The notes under the pieces: model-generated | The model's database searches: none | What the model was told of the DNA's origin: nothing | What the model saw: the letters and a program-made list of their open reading frames with translations, nothing else | Made by a program: the position numbers and the translations under genes | Shown here: one piece after another, positions 45,984-54,457 of the stretch | Layout: each line of letters begins with the position of its first letter | Position numbering within the stretch: the stretch's first letter is position 1 | DNA from: Cyclobacterium sp. | GTDB taxonomy: Bacteria > Bacteroidota > Bacteroidia > Cytophagales > Cyclobacteriaceae | Reading direction: 5' to 3' | DNA length: 64,000 bases | NCBI RefSeq assembly: GCF_014762705.1 | Contig: NZ_JABURL010000031.1 | Coordinates: 101,985 to 165,984, forward strand

Positions 45984-46994
45984 TCAACTAATGTTTATTG
46001 AAGTTTTAGGGTTTACCAATTCTTTAAACACCTTCAGTGCTTTTCCATTTTTCAGGCAAGCGGTAGCTTCCTCCCTGGCTTTATCATAATCCCATTCCGG
46101 TTTTGAGGTGAGCAATGCGGCGGCGGCATTGGCGATTACCACGGCTTCTTGTTCTTTACTGCCCTTTCCCTCCAGGATCCTGATGAATATTTCAGCAGAT
46201 TTTTCCACCGTGTTTCCCCCTTTGATGGCATCTGGGCTAATTGTCTTAAATCCCAGGTCCTCCGCACTCAATACCTGTTCACCACGGTTGGAAATCCACT
46301 TGAGACCTCCTGTCAGGGATATTTCATCGTAACCGTCCAGCGCATGCAAAACGCTGAACCGGACATCATTATTTTGGTAGAGGTAGGCATATAGCCTTGC
46401 CAATTCCAGACTAAAAACCCCCACCAGCTGCTTCTTAGGAAAGCTGGGATTAACCATGGGGCCCAGCATATTGAAAAAGGTTTTGACACCCAACTCTTTT
46501 CTCACGGGACCTATATGCTTCATGGCCGGATGGAAAAGCGGGGCATGGAGAAAACAAATGCCCGCCCTGTCCAGACTGCTCTTTAGTTTATCTATATCAT
46601 TGGTAAATTCATAGCCAAAATGAGCCAGGAGATTGGAGGAACCACAAACCGAAGACACCCCAACATTGCCATGTTTGGCAACCGGCTGTCCTGCACCTGC
46701 TACGATAAAGGAAGCAAGGGTGGAAATATTAAAGGTATCCTTACCATCCCCGCCGGTTCCGCAGAGGTCTATGGCATCATATTCCGGAATTTCTACCGGA
46801 ATACATCGCTCCAGCATGGCTTCCCTAAAGCCCATCAACTCTTCTACCCGCACACTGCGCATCATAAAAACCGTAAGAAAGGCAGCCATTTGGCTATTGT
46901 TTACCTCTCCTGAAGTCATTTCTTTCAGCACCCCTTTGGCTTGTTCCTTGCTGAGGGTTTTATGCTCGATCAGGTGATTCAGTATTTCTTTCAT
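45984..46994 (-). CDS. trpD: Anthranilate phosphoribosyltransferase
   Basis: A 336-residue enzyme. The PRPP site is DLCGTGGDGKDTFNIST, followed by KHGNVGVSSVCGSSNLLAHFG. The N-terminal helical domain has AFLTVFMMRSVRVEEL. It is a separate gene, not fused to trpG. It lies 11 bases after trpG in the operon. Confidence 0.96.
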   Translation of the reverse strand: MKEILNHLIEHKTLSKEQAKGVLKEMTSGEVNNSQMAAFLTVFMMRSVRVEELMGFREAMLERCIPVEIPEYDAIDLCGTGGDGKDTFNISTLASFIVAGAGQPVAKHGNVGVSSVCGSSNLLAHFGYEFTNDIDKLKSSLDRAGICFLHAPLFHPAMKHIGPVRKELGVKTFFNMLGPMVNPSFPKKQLVGVFSLELARLYAYLYQNNDVRFSVLHALDGYDEISLTGGLKWISNRGEQVLSAEDLGFKTISPDAIKGGNTVEKSAEIFIRILEGKGSKEQEAVVIANAAAALLTSKPEWDYDKAREEATACLKNGKALKVFKELVNPKTSINIS

Positions 46995-47005
46995 TGCTAC
47001 TTGAT

Positions 47006-47569
47006 TTAAGCTCCTTCAATCCAGTTTTTGATAATCTGCACCCCATTTTCTGTAAGAATGCTTTCCGGATGAAACTGCAGACCTTTCACCCGGTATTTTT
47101 TATGTCTTACTGCCATGATCTGCCCATCAGGGGTTTTGGCTATCACTTCCAGCTCTGCCGGAAACAGCGTTTCATCAATGACCCAACTGTGGTACCTGCC
47201 AACAGTAAAAAACTCAGGCACCCCATCAAACAAAGGATCCGCCTGGATCCTTACTTTTGAAGCCACCCCATGTACGACTTCCGTAAGGTTAATCAGGCCT
47301 CCCCCAAAAGCCTCTCCTATGGCCTGATGTCCCAGGCAAATGCCCAGGATATCTTTAGAAGCAGCATATTTTTTTATCAATTCGGGCATAATTCCTGCTT
47401 CAGAGGGAATTCCTGGTCCGGGGGAAAGCAATATTTTGTCATAAGCTTCCACCTCTTCCAGACTTATTTTATCATTCCGGAAGATATCCGGATTGTAGCC
47501 CAGGTCTCGGATAATATAGACCAAATTATACGTAAAAGAATCGTAATTGTCCAGTACCAGTATTTTCAT
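47006..47569 (-). CDS. trpG: Anthranilate synthase component II (glutamine amidotransferase)
   Basis: A 187-residue class I amidotransferase that supplies ammonia to TrpE. It has LDNYDSFTYNL at the N-terminus, LSPGPGIPSEAG, the nucleophile Cys in LGICLGHQAIGEAFGG, and His/Glu in QFHPESI. It lies between trpE and trpD. Confidence 0.95.
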   Translation of the reverse strand: MKILVLDNYDSFTYNLVYIIRDLGYNPDIFRNDKISLEEVEAYDKILLSPGPGIPSEAGIMPELIKKYAASKDILGICLGHQAIGEAFGGGLINLTEVVHGVASKVRIQADPLFDGVPEFFTVGRYHSWVIDETLFPAELEVIAKTPDGQIMAVRHKKYRVKGLQFHPESILTENGVQIIKNWIEGA

Positions 47570-47594
47570 CAGTTAATCTTTTTCTTGTAAAAAT

Positions 47595-49001
47595 CTAAAT
47601 ACCCTCTGCTGATTTAAGGGCCACCCTCAGTGCCTCCAGTTTGTTGCTTACTTCCTGCAATTCACTTTCAATGGAAGATTTGGCTACTACCCCAGCTCCG
47701 GCCTGAATGCGCAGCTGGTTATTTTCGGAAACAAAAGACCGGATCAGGATGGCGTGGTTAAAATCCCCGTTGAAACCCAAAAAACCTATGGCCCCGCCAT
47801 AAAATTTCCTGGAACAATTTTCCAGGCCGTCGATCAATTCCATCGCCCGGTATTTCGGCGCTCCCGACAAAGTGCCGGCAGGAAAGGTATCGGCCACCAA
47901 TTGAAGCGGATTGGCTCCTTTTGGAAGCTGTCCGGTCACTTTGGAGACCAGGTGTATGACATGGGAATAATACTGAATCTCTTTAAAAACCTCTACATTC
48001 ACCTTTACTGAAGAGCGGCTGAGGTCATTTCTGGCCAAATCCACCAACATCACGTGTTCTGAATTCTCTTTGGGGTCATCGTAAAGCTTGACAGCCAGTT
48101 TGGCATCTGCCGCATCATTCCCGGTACGCTTAAATGTTCCGGCAATGGGGTAAATGGTGGCTTTGTCTCCCTTGACAACTATCTGGGCTTCCGGACTACT
48201 GCCAAAGACCTTGTAGGATCCGTAATCAAAATAAAACAGGTAAGGGGAAGGATTGATGGAGCGCAAAGCCCGGTAAACATTGAATTCATCTCCTTTAAAC
48301 CCGGTAGAAAAAGTACGGGAAAGTACAATCTGAAAAACATCTCCCCTGAAACAATGATCCCTACCTTTGGCCAGGATTTCCAGAAATTCAGGATCGGTAT
48401 AATTGGAACTTACCTCCCCTTCCAACTGAAAACCATAGCTGGGAAGGTTTTTATTGTTGAGGATCATTTCAATTTTTGGAATGCCTGATTCTCCTGGATC
48501 ACCCTCAAGGTAATGTTCAAAAATGTGTAGCTCATTTTTGAAGTGATCCACCACTATCATGTTTTTATACACGGCATAATGGATCAATGGTATGTCCGAA
48601 TCCTGGGTATTTTGCAAGTTGATGTCTTCAAAATAATTAACGGCATCATACTGTATGTACCCAAAAAGCCCATTGGTAATGAATTTATAATCAAGCTGCT
48701 CTTCCTGAAAATTATTGGAAAACGCCCTGAGGGCATCCATTATTTTTTCCCCTTTATTAAGACCATGCAGGGTAGTTTCCTGACCTGGCAGTGATTGTCG
48801 TATTTTGCCCCTAACGAGAGAAAAAGATGCCATGGGCTCACAACATATATAGGAATAGCTGTTTTCATTACCGTGATAATCAGAACTCTCCAGGAGAATG
48901 GTATTGTTGTACCTGTCACGGATCTGCAGGTAAATACTCACCGGAGTGATGGTATCTGCCAGCAGTTTTTTGTACCGGGTTTTGATTTTGATAGGTTTCA
49001 T
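47595..49001 (-). CDS. trpE: Anthranilate synthase component I
   Basis: A 468-residue chorismate-using enzyme that makes anthranilate with TrpG. The feedback-site region includes LLESSDYHG, the usual LLES element for Trp inhibition. Catalytic-domain motifs are FRGDVFQIVLSR, SPSPYLF-like NPSPYLFYFDYG, FGSSPE, PIAGTFKRTG, DLARNDLSRS, and GTLSGAPKYRAMELI. ATG 49001 is preferred over a TTG 26 codons upstream, which would include the attenuator terminator. It is the first structural gene of trpEGDCFBA-aroF. Confidence 0.95.
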   Translation of the reverse strand: MKPIKIKTRYKKLLADTITPVSIYLQIRDRYNNTILLESSDYHGNENSYSYICCEPMASFSLVRGKIRQSLPGQETTLHGLNKGEKIMDALRAFSNNFQEEQLDYKFITNGLFGYIQYDAVNYFEDINLQNTQDSDIPLIHYAVYKNMIVVDHFKNELHIFEHYLEGDPGESGIPKIEMILNNKNLPSYGFQLEGEVSSNYTDPEFLEILAKGRDHCFRGDVFQIVLSRTFSTGFKGDEFNVYRALRSINPSPYLFYFDYGSYKVFGSSPEAQIVVKGDKATIYPIAGTFKRTGNDAADAKLAVKLYDDPKENSEHVMLVDLARNDLSRSSVKVNVEVFKEIQYYSHVIHLVSKVTGQLPKGANPLQLVADTFPAGTLSGAPKYRAMELIDGLENCSRKFYGGAIGFLGFNGDFNHAILIRSFVSENNQLRIQAGAGVVAKSSIESELQEVSNKLEALRVALKSAEGI

Positions 49002-49017
49002 TGACTGAGTTTTACAT

Positions 49018-49049
49018 AAAAAAAGGCTTGCCGGGAGTCCAGCAAGCCT
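49018..49049 (-). terminator. trp attenuator terminator hairpin
   Basis: On the minus strand AGGCTTGC and GCAAGCCT form a perfect 8-bp stem with a ten-base loop, followed by seven T. It lies between the Trp-rich leader peptide and trpE, ending 16 bases before the trpE ATG. A minus-strand segment at 49081-49089 (CAGCTAACC) can pair 7 of 9 bases with the 5' arm (GGCTTGCTG, 49040-49048) as an antiterminator. Confidence 0.9.
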
Positions 49050-49097
49050 AAGTATATTTGTATTATCAAATTTTGGCAATGGTTAGCTGTTCTCCCT

Positions 49098-49145
49098 CTA
49101 AAAGAAGTAAGTAAGCCACCACCAGATTTGAATCGTTTTTTTCAT
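49098..49145 (-). CDS. trpL: trp operon leader peptide MKKTIQIWWWLTYFF
   Basis: A 15-codon ORF from ATG 49143-49145 to TAG 49098-49100 with three consecutive Trp codons at positions 8-10. It lies upstream of the terminator hairpin at 49018-49049 and downstream of a consensus promoter. The Trp codon run (GGUGGUGG) can pair with CCAUUGCC (minus strand, 49082-49075), using three G-U pairs, as the 1:2 stem of a classical attenuator. Ribosome stalling at the Trp codons would free the next segment to form the antiterminator. Confidence 0.88.
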   Translation of the reverse strand: MKKTIQIWWWLTYFF

Positions 49146-49154
49146 AAGCTGAGG

Positions 49155-49184
49155 CAAATATAGAAAAGGCCCTTCATTTTCAAA
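49155..49184 (-). promoter_or_regulatory. trp operon promoter (Bacteroidota consensus)
   Basis: On the minus strand, TTTG (49184-49181), 18 bases, then TATATTTG (49162-49155) match the -33/-7 consensus. Transcription should begin a few bases before the leader-peptide ATG at 49145, so the leader mRNA would be almost leaderless. Confidence 0.75.
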
Positions 49185-49449
49185 AGTTATTTTGATTTAT
49201 TTTAATGGCCAATACAACAGCGTTTCCGAAGCGGATTTTGGAATTTATCGAATATAGAAAGGTTGGTTTTTGCTAAAACCGCGAATAGGCATTAGCCTTA
49301 GTAACTGGTGGGTTATGGCTGTATCTATACCCGAAATGAAAAATACCTCCGGTTTGATGGAAGTAATTATTCATTTTTTAACCCTTTTTGGGAAATCCTT
49401 GGCTTTAGCCTTTATATTTGGGTTAAAACTACAAAGAAAAAACCATTGT

Positions 49450-50286
49450 ATGAACCAGACTGCACCACTAATCAGCGCCAAAGACCTTTTGAATTTAATG
49501 GAAGCTAAAAACCTGGTTTTGATTGATGCCAGTTTTGACAAAGAAAAATACCAATCCATACACCTGAAAGGAGCCCATCATGTGGACCTCAACAGGCAAT
49601 TGTCCCATATCAGGGAAGATGCTTCGGAAGGAGGGCGACATCCCCTGCCGGATCCGGAGGAGTTCGGAAAAACACTTGGTGCCCTGGGAATAACCCCTGA
49701 AAGTCATGTAGTGGTTTATGACGATAAAAATGGGGGCATGTCCGCTGCCAGGTTTTGGTGGATGCTGAAGGCTTTGGGACATGACAAGGTGCAGGTTTTG
49801 GATGGTGGCAAAGATGCTGCCTTAAAAACAGGACTTCCGACAAGTGCTCAGCCGGAAAGCCCGGCAGCCACTGCTCCTTACCCCGCCACAGATTGGCAAT
49901 TGCCCCTGGCAGGCATACAGGAAGTAGAGCAAGCAGCAAAGGATAAAAATCAAATGGTCATAGATGTACGGGAATCCACCAGGTATCTTGGTATATCGGA
50001 ACCCATTGACCTGGTAGCGGGACATATCCCCGGTGCAGTCAATATCCCATTTACAGAGAATCTGGATGAAAAGGGTGTTTTTTTAAACCCTGAGACTTTA
50101 AAGCAGAAATATAAAACCGTATTGGACAAATCATCCAAAAACACCATCGTGCATTGTGGTTCAGGGGTCACCGCCTGCCATACACTGCTGGCATTGGCTC
50201 ATGCAGGTATGGAAATACCTAAATTGTATGTGGGATCCTGGAGTGAATGGTCCAGAAACGGAAAACCCATGGCCAGAGAAAAATGA
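49450..50286 (+). CDS. Sulfurtransferase with two rhodanese domains
   Basis: A 278-residue thiosulfate/3-mercaptopyruvate sulfurtransferase-type protein. The N-terminal inactive rhodanese domain (about residues 5-125; HLKGAHHVDL, GGMSAARFWWML) and the C-terminal active domain (about 150-278; GHIPGAVNIPF) carry the Cys in HCGSGVTAC, the active loop. CGSGVTA is the mercaptopyruvate-sulfurtransferase-like form. ATG 49450 is chosen over an in-frame start at 49270, because the preceding 60 residues do not belong to the fold. It overlaps the next gene by four bases (ATGA). Confidence 0.9.
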   Translation: MNQTAPLISAKDLLNLMEAKNLVLIDASFDKEKYQSIHLKGAHHVDLNRQLSHIREDASEGGRHPLPDPEEFGKTLGALGITPESHVVVYDDKNGGMSAARFWWMLKALGHDKVQVLDGGKDAALKTGLPTSAQPESPAATAPYPATDWQLPLAGIQEVEQAAKDKNQMVIDVRESTRYLGISEPIDLVAGHIPGAVNIPFTENLDEKGVFLNPETLKQKYKTVLDKSSKNTIVHCGSGVTACHTLLALAHAGMEIPKLYVGSWSEWSRNGKPMAREK

Positions 50287-51074
50287 ATGAATTAGAACTC
50301 CGAACCGTACAGGTCATGCAATACAAAATGCCTTTGCGTGAGGGAGGCTCCTTGCCAGCCCTTGCCCTGGCTGATGACGGATTTAACTACGTGGTCAAAT
50401 TCCGGGGTGCAGGACAGCGGGAAAAGGCTTTACTGGCAGAATTGCTGGGCGGGGAAATCGCCCGACTTTTGGGATTCAAGGTTCCGGAATTGGTGTTTGC
50501 CAGGCTAGACCCGGCATTTGGACAAACAGAGGGAGACGAAGAAATTCAGGATTTATTAAAAAGCAGCCAGGGATTGAACCTGGGGCTTCATTTCTTGTCC
50601 GCAGCGGTCAATTTTGACCCGGCAGCCGATGTGGTTTCAAGCGACCTGGCTTCCGCGATCGTATGGCTGGATGCTTTCATTACGAATGTAGACCGATCCT
50701 TCCGCAACACCAACATGTTGATGTGGCATAGGGAATTGTGGCTAATTGACCATGGCGCCTCCTTTATCTTTCACCACACCTGGGACAATTGGGAAAAACA
50801 TGCCAAAGGCCCTTTCCCTTTAATCAAAGACCATGTATTATTGCCTCAAGCAAAAAAGCTGGAAGAAGTGGATTCAGCCTTCAAACGAATCCTTTCACCG
50901 GAATCCCTTTGGCAGATCGTCGACTCACTTCCCGATGAGTGGCTGAAAGCCATGGGTGAAACAGGCACCGTAGAAGTGTGGAAACAGGTGTACCTGGATT
51001 TTCTATTGCTCCGGCTCAAGTATTCTGAAACATTTGTAAACCAAGCCCAAAATGCCAGAAAAGCACTTGTATGA
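50283..51074 (+). CDS. HipA-like kinase family protein
   Basis: A 263-residue protein resembling the compact HipA-like kinase family (HipA_2). It has an ATP-lobe region FNYVVKFRGAGQREKALLAELLGGEIARLLG, the catalytic loop AFITNVDRSFRNTNML (N-x-D-R...N), and the metal-binding Asp in LWLIDHGASFIFH. It is shorter than E. coli HipA and lacks the N-subdomain and an adjacent HipB HTH. It overlaps the rhodanese gene (ATGA) and the DUF3037 gene by 23 bases. The HipA_2/DUF3037 pairing suggests a two-protein module of unknown role, perhaps a kinase with its modulator. Confidence 0.8.
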   Translation: MNELELRTVQVMQYKMPLREGGSLPALALADDGFNYVVKFRGAGQREKALLAELLGGEIARLLGFKVPELVFARLDPAFGQTEGDEEIQDLLKSSQGLNLGLHFLSAAVNFDPAADVVSSDLASAIVWLDAFITNVDRSFRNTNMLMWHRELWLIDHGASFIFHHTWDNWEKHAKGPFPLIKDHVLLPQAKKLEEVDSAFKRILSPESLWQIVDSLPDEWLKAMGETGTVEVWKQVYLDFLLLRLKYSETFVNQAQNARKALV

Positions 51075-51441
51075 ATACGCCATCGTCCGGGTAGTGCCCC
51101 GGGTGGAGAAGGAGGAATTTATCAATGTAGGAGTAATCCTGTGCTCCATACAGCAACAATTTTTAAAATGCGCCACCCGCTTGGATAAAACCAAATTGCA
51201 AGCCCTTGATCCGGATGCGGATCCGGAAACCATACAAGATCATTTGAATGCCTTTATCCGGATTTGTAATGGTGAAAAAGCAGCCAGCCCCATTGCTTCC
51301 CAAAATACCGCTTCACGTTTCCGTTGGCTGACAGCCGTAAGAAGTTCTATGATTCAAACCTCACGACCACATCCAGGCCTTTCGTCCAATTTGGAGGAAA
51401 CGTTTAAAGCCCTTTTCGAGGCTTACGTCGGCGTTTTTTAG
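51052..51441 (+). CDS. DUF3037 protein
   Basis: A 129-residue protein. The start LYEYAIVRVVPRVEKEEFINVGVILC is characteristic of DUF3037. No catalytic motif is known to me. It overlaps the HipA-like gene by 23 bases, so the two are co-translated. It is the last gene of the rhodanese-HipA-DUF3037 unit. The 203-bp gap after it shows nothing. Confidence 0.8.
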   Translation: MPEKHLYEYAIVRVVPRVEKEEFINVGVILCSIQQQFLKCATRLDKTKLQALDPDADPETIQDHLNAFIRICNGEKAASPIASQNTASRFRWLTAVRSSMIQTSRPHPGLSSNLEETFKALFEAYVGVF

Positions 51442-51644
51442 TTTATCATTCGCTACCTGTACCCTGCACACATAAGCTCTCGCTTATTTTCTGGTCAATA
51501 GGAAAAAACAAGGGTTAGCGGGAGTTATCTTCTTTCAAGACCCGTATTGTTTTCATGGCCTGATCAAATTATCGCATAATTTTTTACCTCAGGTTCCGGA
51601 AAATGTGCCGCAGGTTATTATTTTTGATTTTCTAAAACCAGAAA

Positions 51645-53192
51645 ATGGACGGTAACCTACAAAAAAACAGCCTGTTGGATCGCTTTCTAAATGCTATTGA
51701 AAAAGCAGGGAACAAGCTCCCCGATCCTGCCATCCTGTTTTTATTTCTGATGCTGCTGACCTGGTTTTTATCGGCTTTGCTCTCTCCCATAGATTTTGGC
51801 GAAATCAATCCGACCACCGGTGAAAAACTATACATCCAAAACCTGCTGACAGGCGAAAAAATGGCGGATTTCCTCTCCCGCATGATTTCCGTGTTCATTA
51901 ACTTTCCTCCCTTGGGGGTAGTATTGCTGGCTATGCTGGGGGTAGGAGTGGCAGAATACTCCGGCTTCATTCCGGCAGGGTTGAAGTACCTTTTAGGCTA
52001 TACTCCCAAAAGCCTGCTCACACCTATACTGATATTGGTAGCCATCATCAGTCATACTGCTGCCGATGCCGGCTATGTGTTGGTCATACCTTTGGGAGGA
52101 GTCATTTTTTATGCGGCAGGCAGGCACCCACTAGCCGGAATTGCAGCCACTTTTGCGGGAGTATCCGGTGGTTTCAGTGCAAATTTTATACCTTCTGCCA
52201 TAGACCCTTTACTACAAACCTTTACCCAGGCCGCAGCGAGAATCATTGATCCGAATATCAGCCTTAACCCCTTGAATAACATCTTTTTTACGGGACTTTC
52301 CAGTATTGTGGTAATCGGAGTAGGCTGGTACCTGACGGAAAGAGTGATTGAGCCTCGTTTGAATAGGAATAATCCGGTGGATCAAGACCTTACCGATGTA
52401 CCTAAAATGGAGGAATTGAAAGCAGCAGAAAAAAAAGGATTTAAAATTGCCGGTCTGGTAATGGTGCTTGGCCTGCTTGGGTTGTTTCTTTGGGCCTATC
52501 CGTACAGCTCCAGCTTGCGGAGTCCGGATGGGAAAATCACCGCTTTTTCGGCCCCGTTAATGCAGTCTATCGTTCCGTTGATCTTTTTGGTATTTTGGAT
52601 CCCCGGAATCATATTTGGTTTCATATCAGGAAGCTACAAAAATTCAAAAGATGTGATTGCTTCCATGAGCAAGGCCATGGGAAGCATGGCGCACTATATC
52701 GTCATGGCTTTTTTCTGCGCACTTTTTATCGATGCATTCACCCAATCCAATATTGGATCCATGACAGCCTTGAAAGGAGCTTCTTTTCTCCAAAACCTGC
52801 AGCTTCCTCCGCAGGTAACGGTGGTGGGCATTGTTTTTTTAAGTGCATTTGTAAATCTTCTTGTCGGATCTGCTTCAGCTAAATGGGCATTGATCAGCCC
52901 CATATTTGTTCCCATGCTAATGCAGTTGGGGATTTCACCCGACCTTACACAAGCTGCTTATCGGGTTGGAGATTCGGTTTCCAATATCATTACTCCCTTA
53001 ATGCCCTATTTTCCACTGGTGGTCATCTTTTGCCAGCGGTATGTGAAAAATACCGGAATAGGCACGCTGGTATCTTTGATGATACCTTACTTCATATATC
53101 TGTTGGTTATCTGGACTGTCTTTTTATTGATATACTGGACCCTGGGCATACCTTTAGGCCTGCAATCCAGTTACACGTATACTGTCATGTAA
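51645..53192 (+). CDS. AbgT-family transporter
   Basis: A 515-residue multi-pass membrane protein of the AbgT family (p-aminobenzoyl-glutamate transporters; some members are drug exporters). The beginning LLDRFLNAIEKAGNKLPDPAILFLFLMLLTW and the segments ISHTAADAGYVLVIPLGGVIFYAAGRHP, GVSGGFSANF and NLLVGSASAKWALISPIFVPML are family signatures. The C-terminal DSVSNIITPLMPYFPLV is also typical. It is followed 11 bases later by a beta-lactamase gene, likely co-transcribed. Confidence 0.9.
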   Translation: MDGNLQKNSLLDRFLNAIEKAGNKLPDPAILFLFLMLLTWFLSALLSPIDFGEINPTTGEKLYIQNLLTGEKMADFLSRMISVFINFPPLGVVLLAMLGVGVAEYSGFIPAGLKYLLGYTPKSLLTPILILVAIISHTAADAGYVLVIPLGGVIFYAAGRHPLAGIAATFAGVSGGFSANFIPSAIDPLLQTFTQAAARIIDPNISLNPLNNIFFTGLSSIVVIGVGWYLTERVIEPRLNRNNPVDQDLTDVPKMEELKAAEKKGFKIAGLVMVLGLLGLFLWAYPYSSSLRSPDGKITAFSAPLMQSIVPLIFLVFWIPGIIFGFISGSYKNSKDVIASMSKAMGSMAHYIVMAFFCALFIDAFTQSNIGSMTALKGASFLQNLQLPPQVTVVGIVFLSAFVNLLVGSASAKWALISPIFVPMLMQLGISPDLTQAAYRVGDSVSNIITPLMPYFPLVVIFCQRYVKNTGIGTLVSLMIPYFIYLLVIWTVFLLIYWTLGIPLGLQSSYTYTVM

Positions 53193-53203
53193 TTTAAATA
53201 CTG

Positions 53204-54052
53204 ATGAAAATTGAATCAGGAATGAAATGGTTGACTTTACTCTTGTTTACCTTCCCGGGGCTTGCCCTGATTGGCAAAGGGCAAGAGAATTGGGAAAGCT
53301 TTATGCAGCAGTTTCCCGATCACCTTGAAATTTCCCTGCGGATTCAAAATGAAAAGGGCGAAACACTATTTCAGCAGCAGGCAAACAAAATAATTCCCGC
53401 TGCCAGCATTATAAAAATCCCTATTCTAATTGCCCTTATGGAAAAAGTGGAAAATAAGGAAATAGACCTTGATGCCCTGTACTCCTTACTTGCAACAGAC
53501 AAGGTAGGTGGTGCAGGAGAGCTACAGCATCTTCCGGACGGCTCCGGGATTACTTTTCGCTACCTGGCTGAGGAAATGATCCGTATCAGCGACAATACCG
53601 CCACCAATATCCTGATCCGAGCCATAGAAATGGACTACATACAGGACTGGCTGAAAGAAAATGGATACGAGGACACCCAATTGAACCGGATCATGATGGA
53701 TTTTAAGGCAATTGAAGAAGGTAGACAGAACTATACCAGTCCTCAGGAAATTAACGATTTACTTTTAAACCTGTGGAATGGGAAATGGTTGAAGGAGAAT
53801 TCGAGAGCGGAAATCATGCATTGGCTCAAAGGATGTGCAGACAACAGCACCATTCCCAGCCTATTGCCTGCCGGCACGGTAGTGGCCCACAAAACAGGTA
53901 CCTTGGATTATGTGCGAGGAGATGCGGGAATAATCTTAGGGCATAAACCCCTGATATTATCGGTTTTTGTGGAAAATTTTGAATCAATGGAGGAAGCAGA
54001 GTCTGCTATCGGCAAGGTTGCCTTAAAAGCCTTCAGGGATTTTGGCAGGTAA
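53204..54052 (+). CDS. Class A beta-lactamase-like serine hydrolase, exported
   Basis: A 282-residue protein with a signal peptide (about residues 8-25). It has the active-site SxxK (SIIK, Ser68/Lys71), SDN (in RISDNTATN), a probable ExxxN of the omega loop (EGRQN) and KTG (HKTGTLDYVRGDAGI). All catalytic elements of class A enzymes are present, so penicillin hydrolysis is plausible. Environmental Bacteroidota have many such paralogues and the substrate range cannot be told. It lies directly after an AbgT transporter gene. Confidence 0.85.
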   Translation: MKIESGMKWLTLLLFTFPGLALIGKGQENWESFMQQFPDHLEISLRIQNEKGETLFQQQANKIIPAASIIKIPILIALMEKVENKEIDLDALYSLLATDKVGGAGELQHLPDGSGITFRYLAEEMIRISDNTATNILIRAIEMDYIQDWLKENGYEDTQLNRIMMDFKAIEEGRQNYTSPQEINDLLLNLWNGKWLKENSRAEIMHWLKGCADNSTIPSLLPAGTVVAHKTGTLDYVRGDAGIILGHKPLILSVFVENFESMEEAESAIGKVALKAFRDFGR

Positions 54053-54133
54053 TATCCATTACGAAAACCAGATTCGGCGTAAATGGGGCATGGTTTTTGG
54101 GCATTTGAGGTTCTGAACCCAAATGAATAAACC

Positions 54134-54457
54134 ATGAAAAGTACTGATTTAATCCAAATTTTAAATGATTGCGCCATGACCTGTAACCATTGCGCTAATG
54201 CCTGCCTGGATGAAGACAATATTCACCATATGGTAGACTGCATCCGGACAGACAGGGCCTGTGCGGAAACCTGCAGTACCACAGCAAAACTATTGTCCAT
54301 GTCCTTCGGTCCCCTGGATGAATTGCTGAAATTTTGTGCAAGAATATGTGGGGCATGTGCTGATGAATGTGAGCAACATGAACACGAGCATTGTCAGCGA
54401 TGTGCCAAAGCCTGCCGCAAATGTCAGGAAGCCTGTTTATCGGTTTTGACTGACTAA
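54134..54457 (+). CDS. Four-helix bundle copper-binding (Csp-like) protein
   Basis: A 107-residue Cys-rich protein with 17 or so Cys and His in CxxxC patterns: CAMTCNHCANAC, then CIRTDRACAETC, CARICGACADEC, and CQRCAKACRKCQEAC. This fits the four-helix copper-storage protein family, where Cys residues line the bundle core and bind many Cu(I). No signal peptide is seen, so the cytosolic form is likely. It probably detoxifies or stores copper. Confidence 0.88.
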   Translation: MKSTDLIQILNDCAMTCNHCANACLDEDNIHHMVDCIRTDRACAETCSTTAKLLSMSFGPLDELLKFCARICGACADECEQHEHEHCQRCAKACRKCQEACLSVLTD

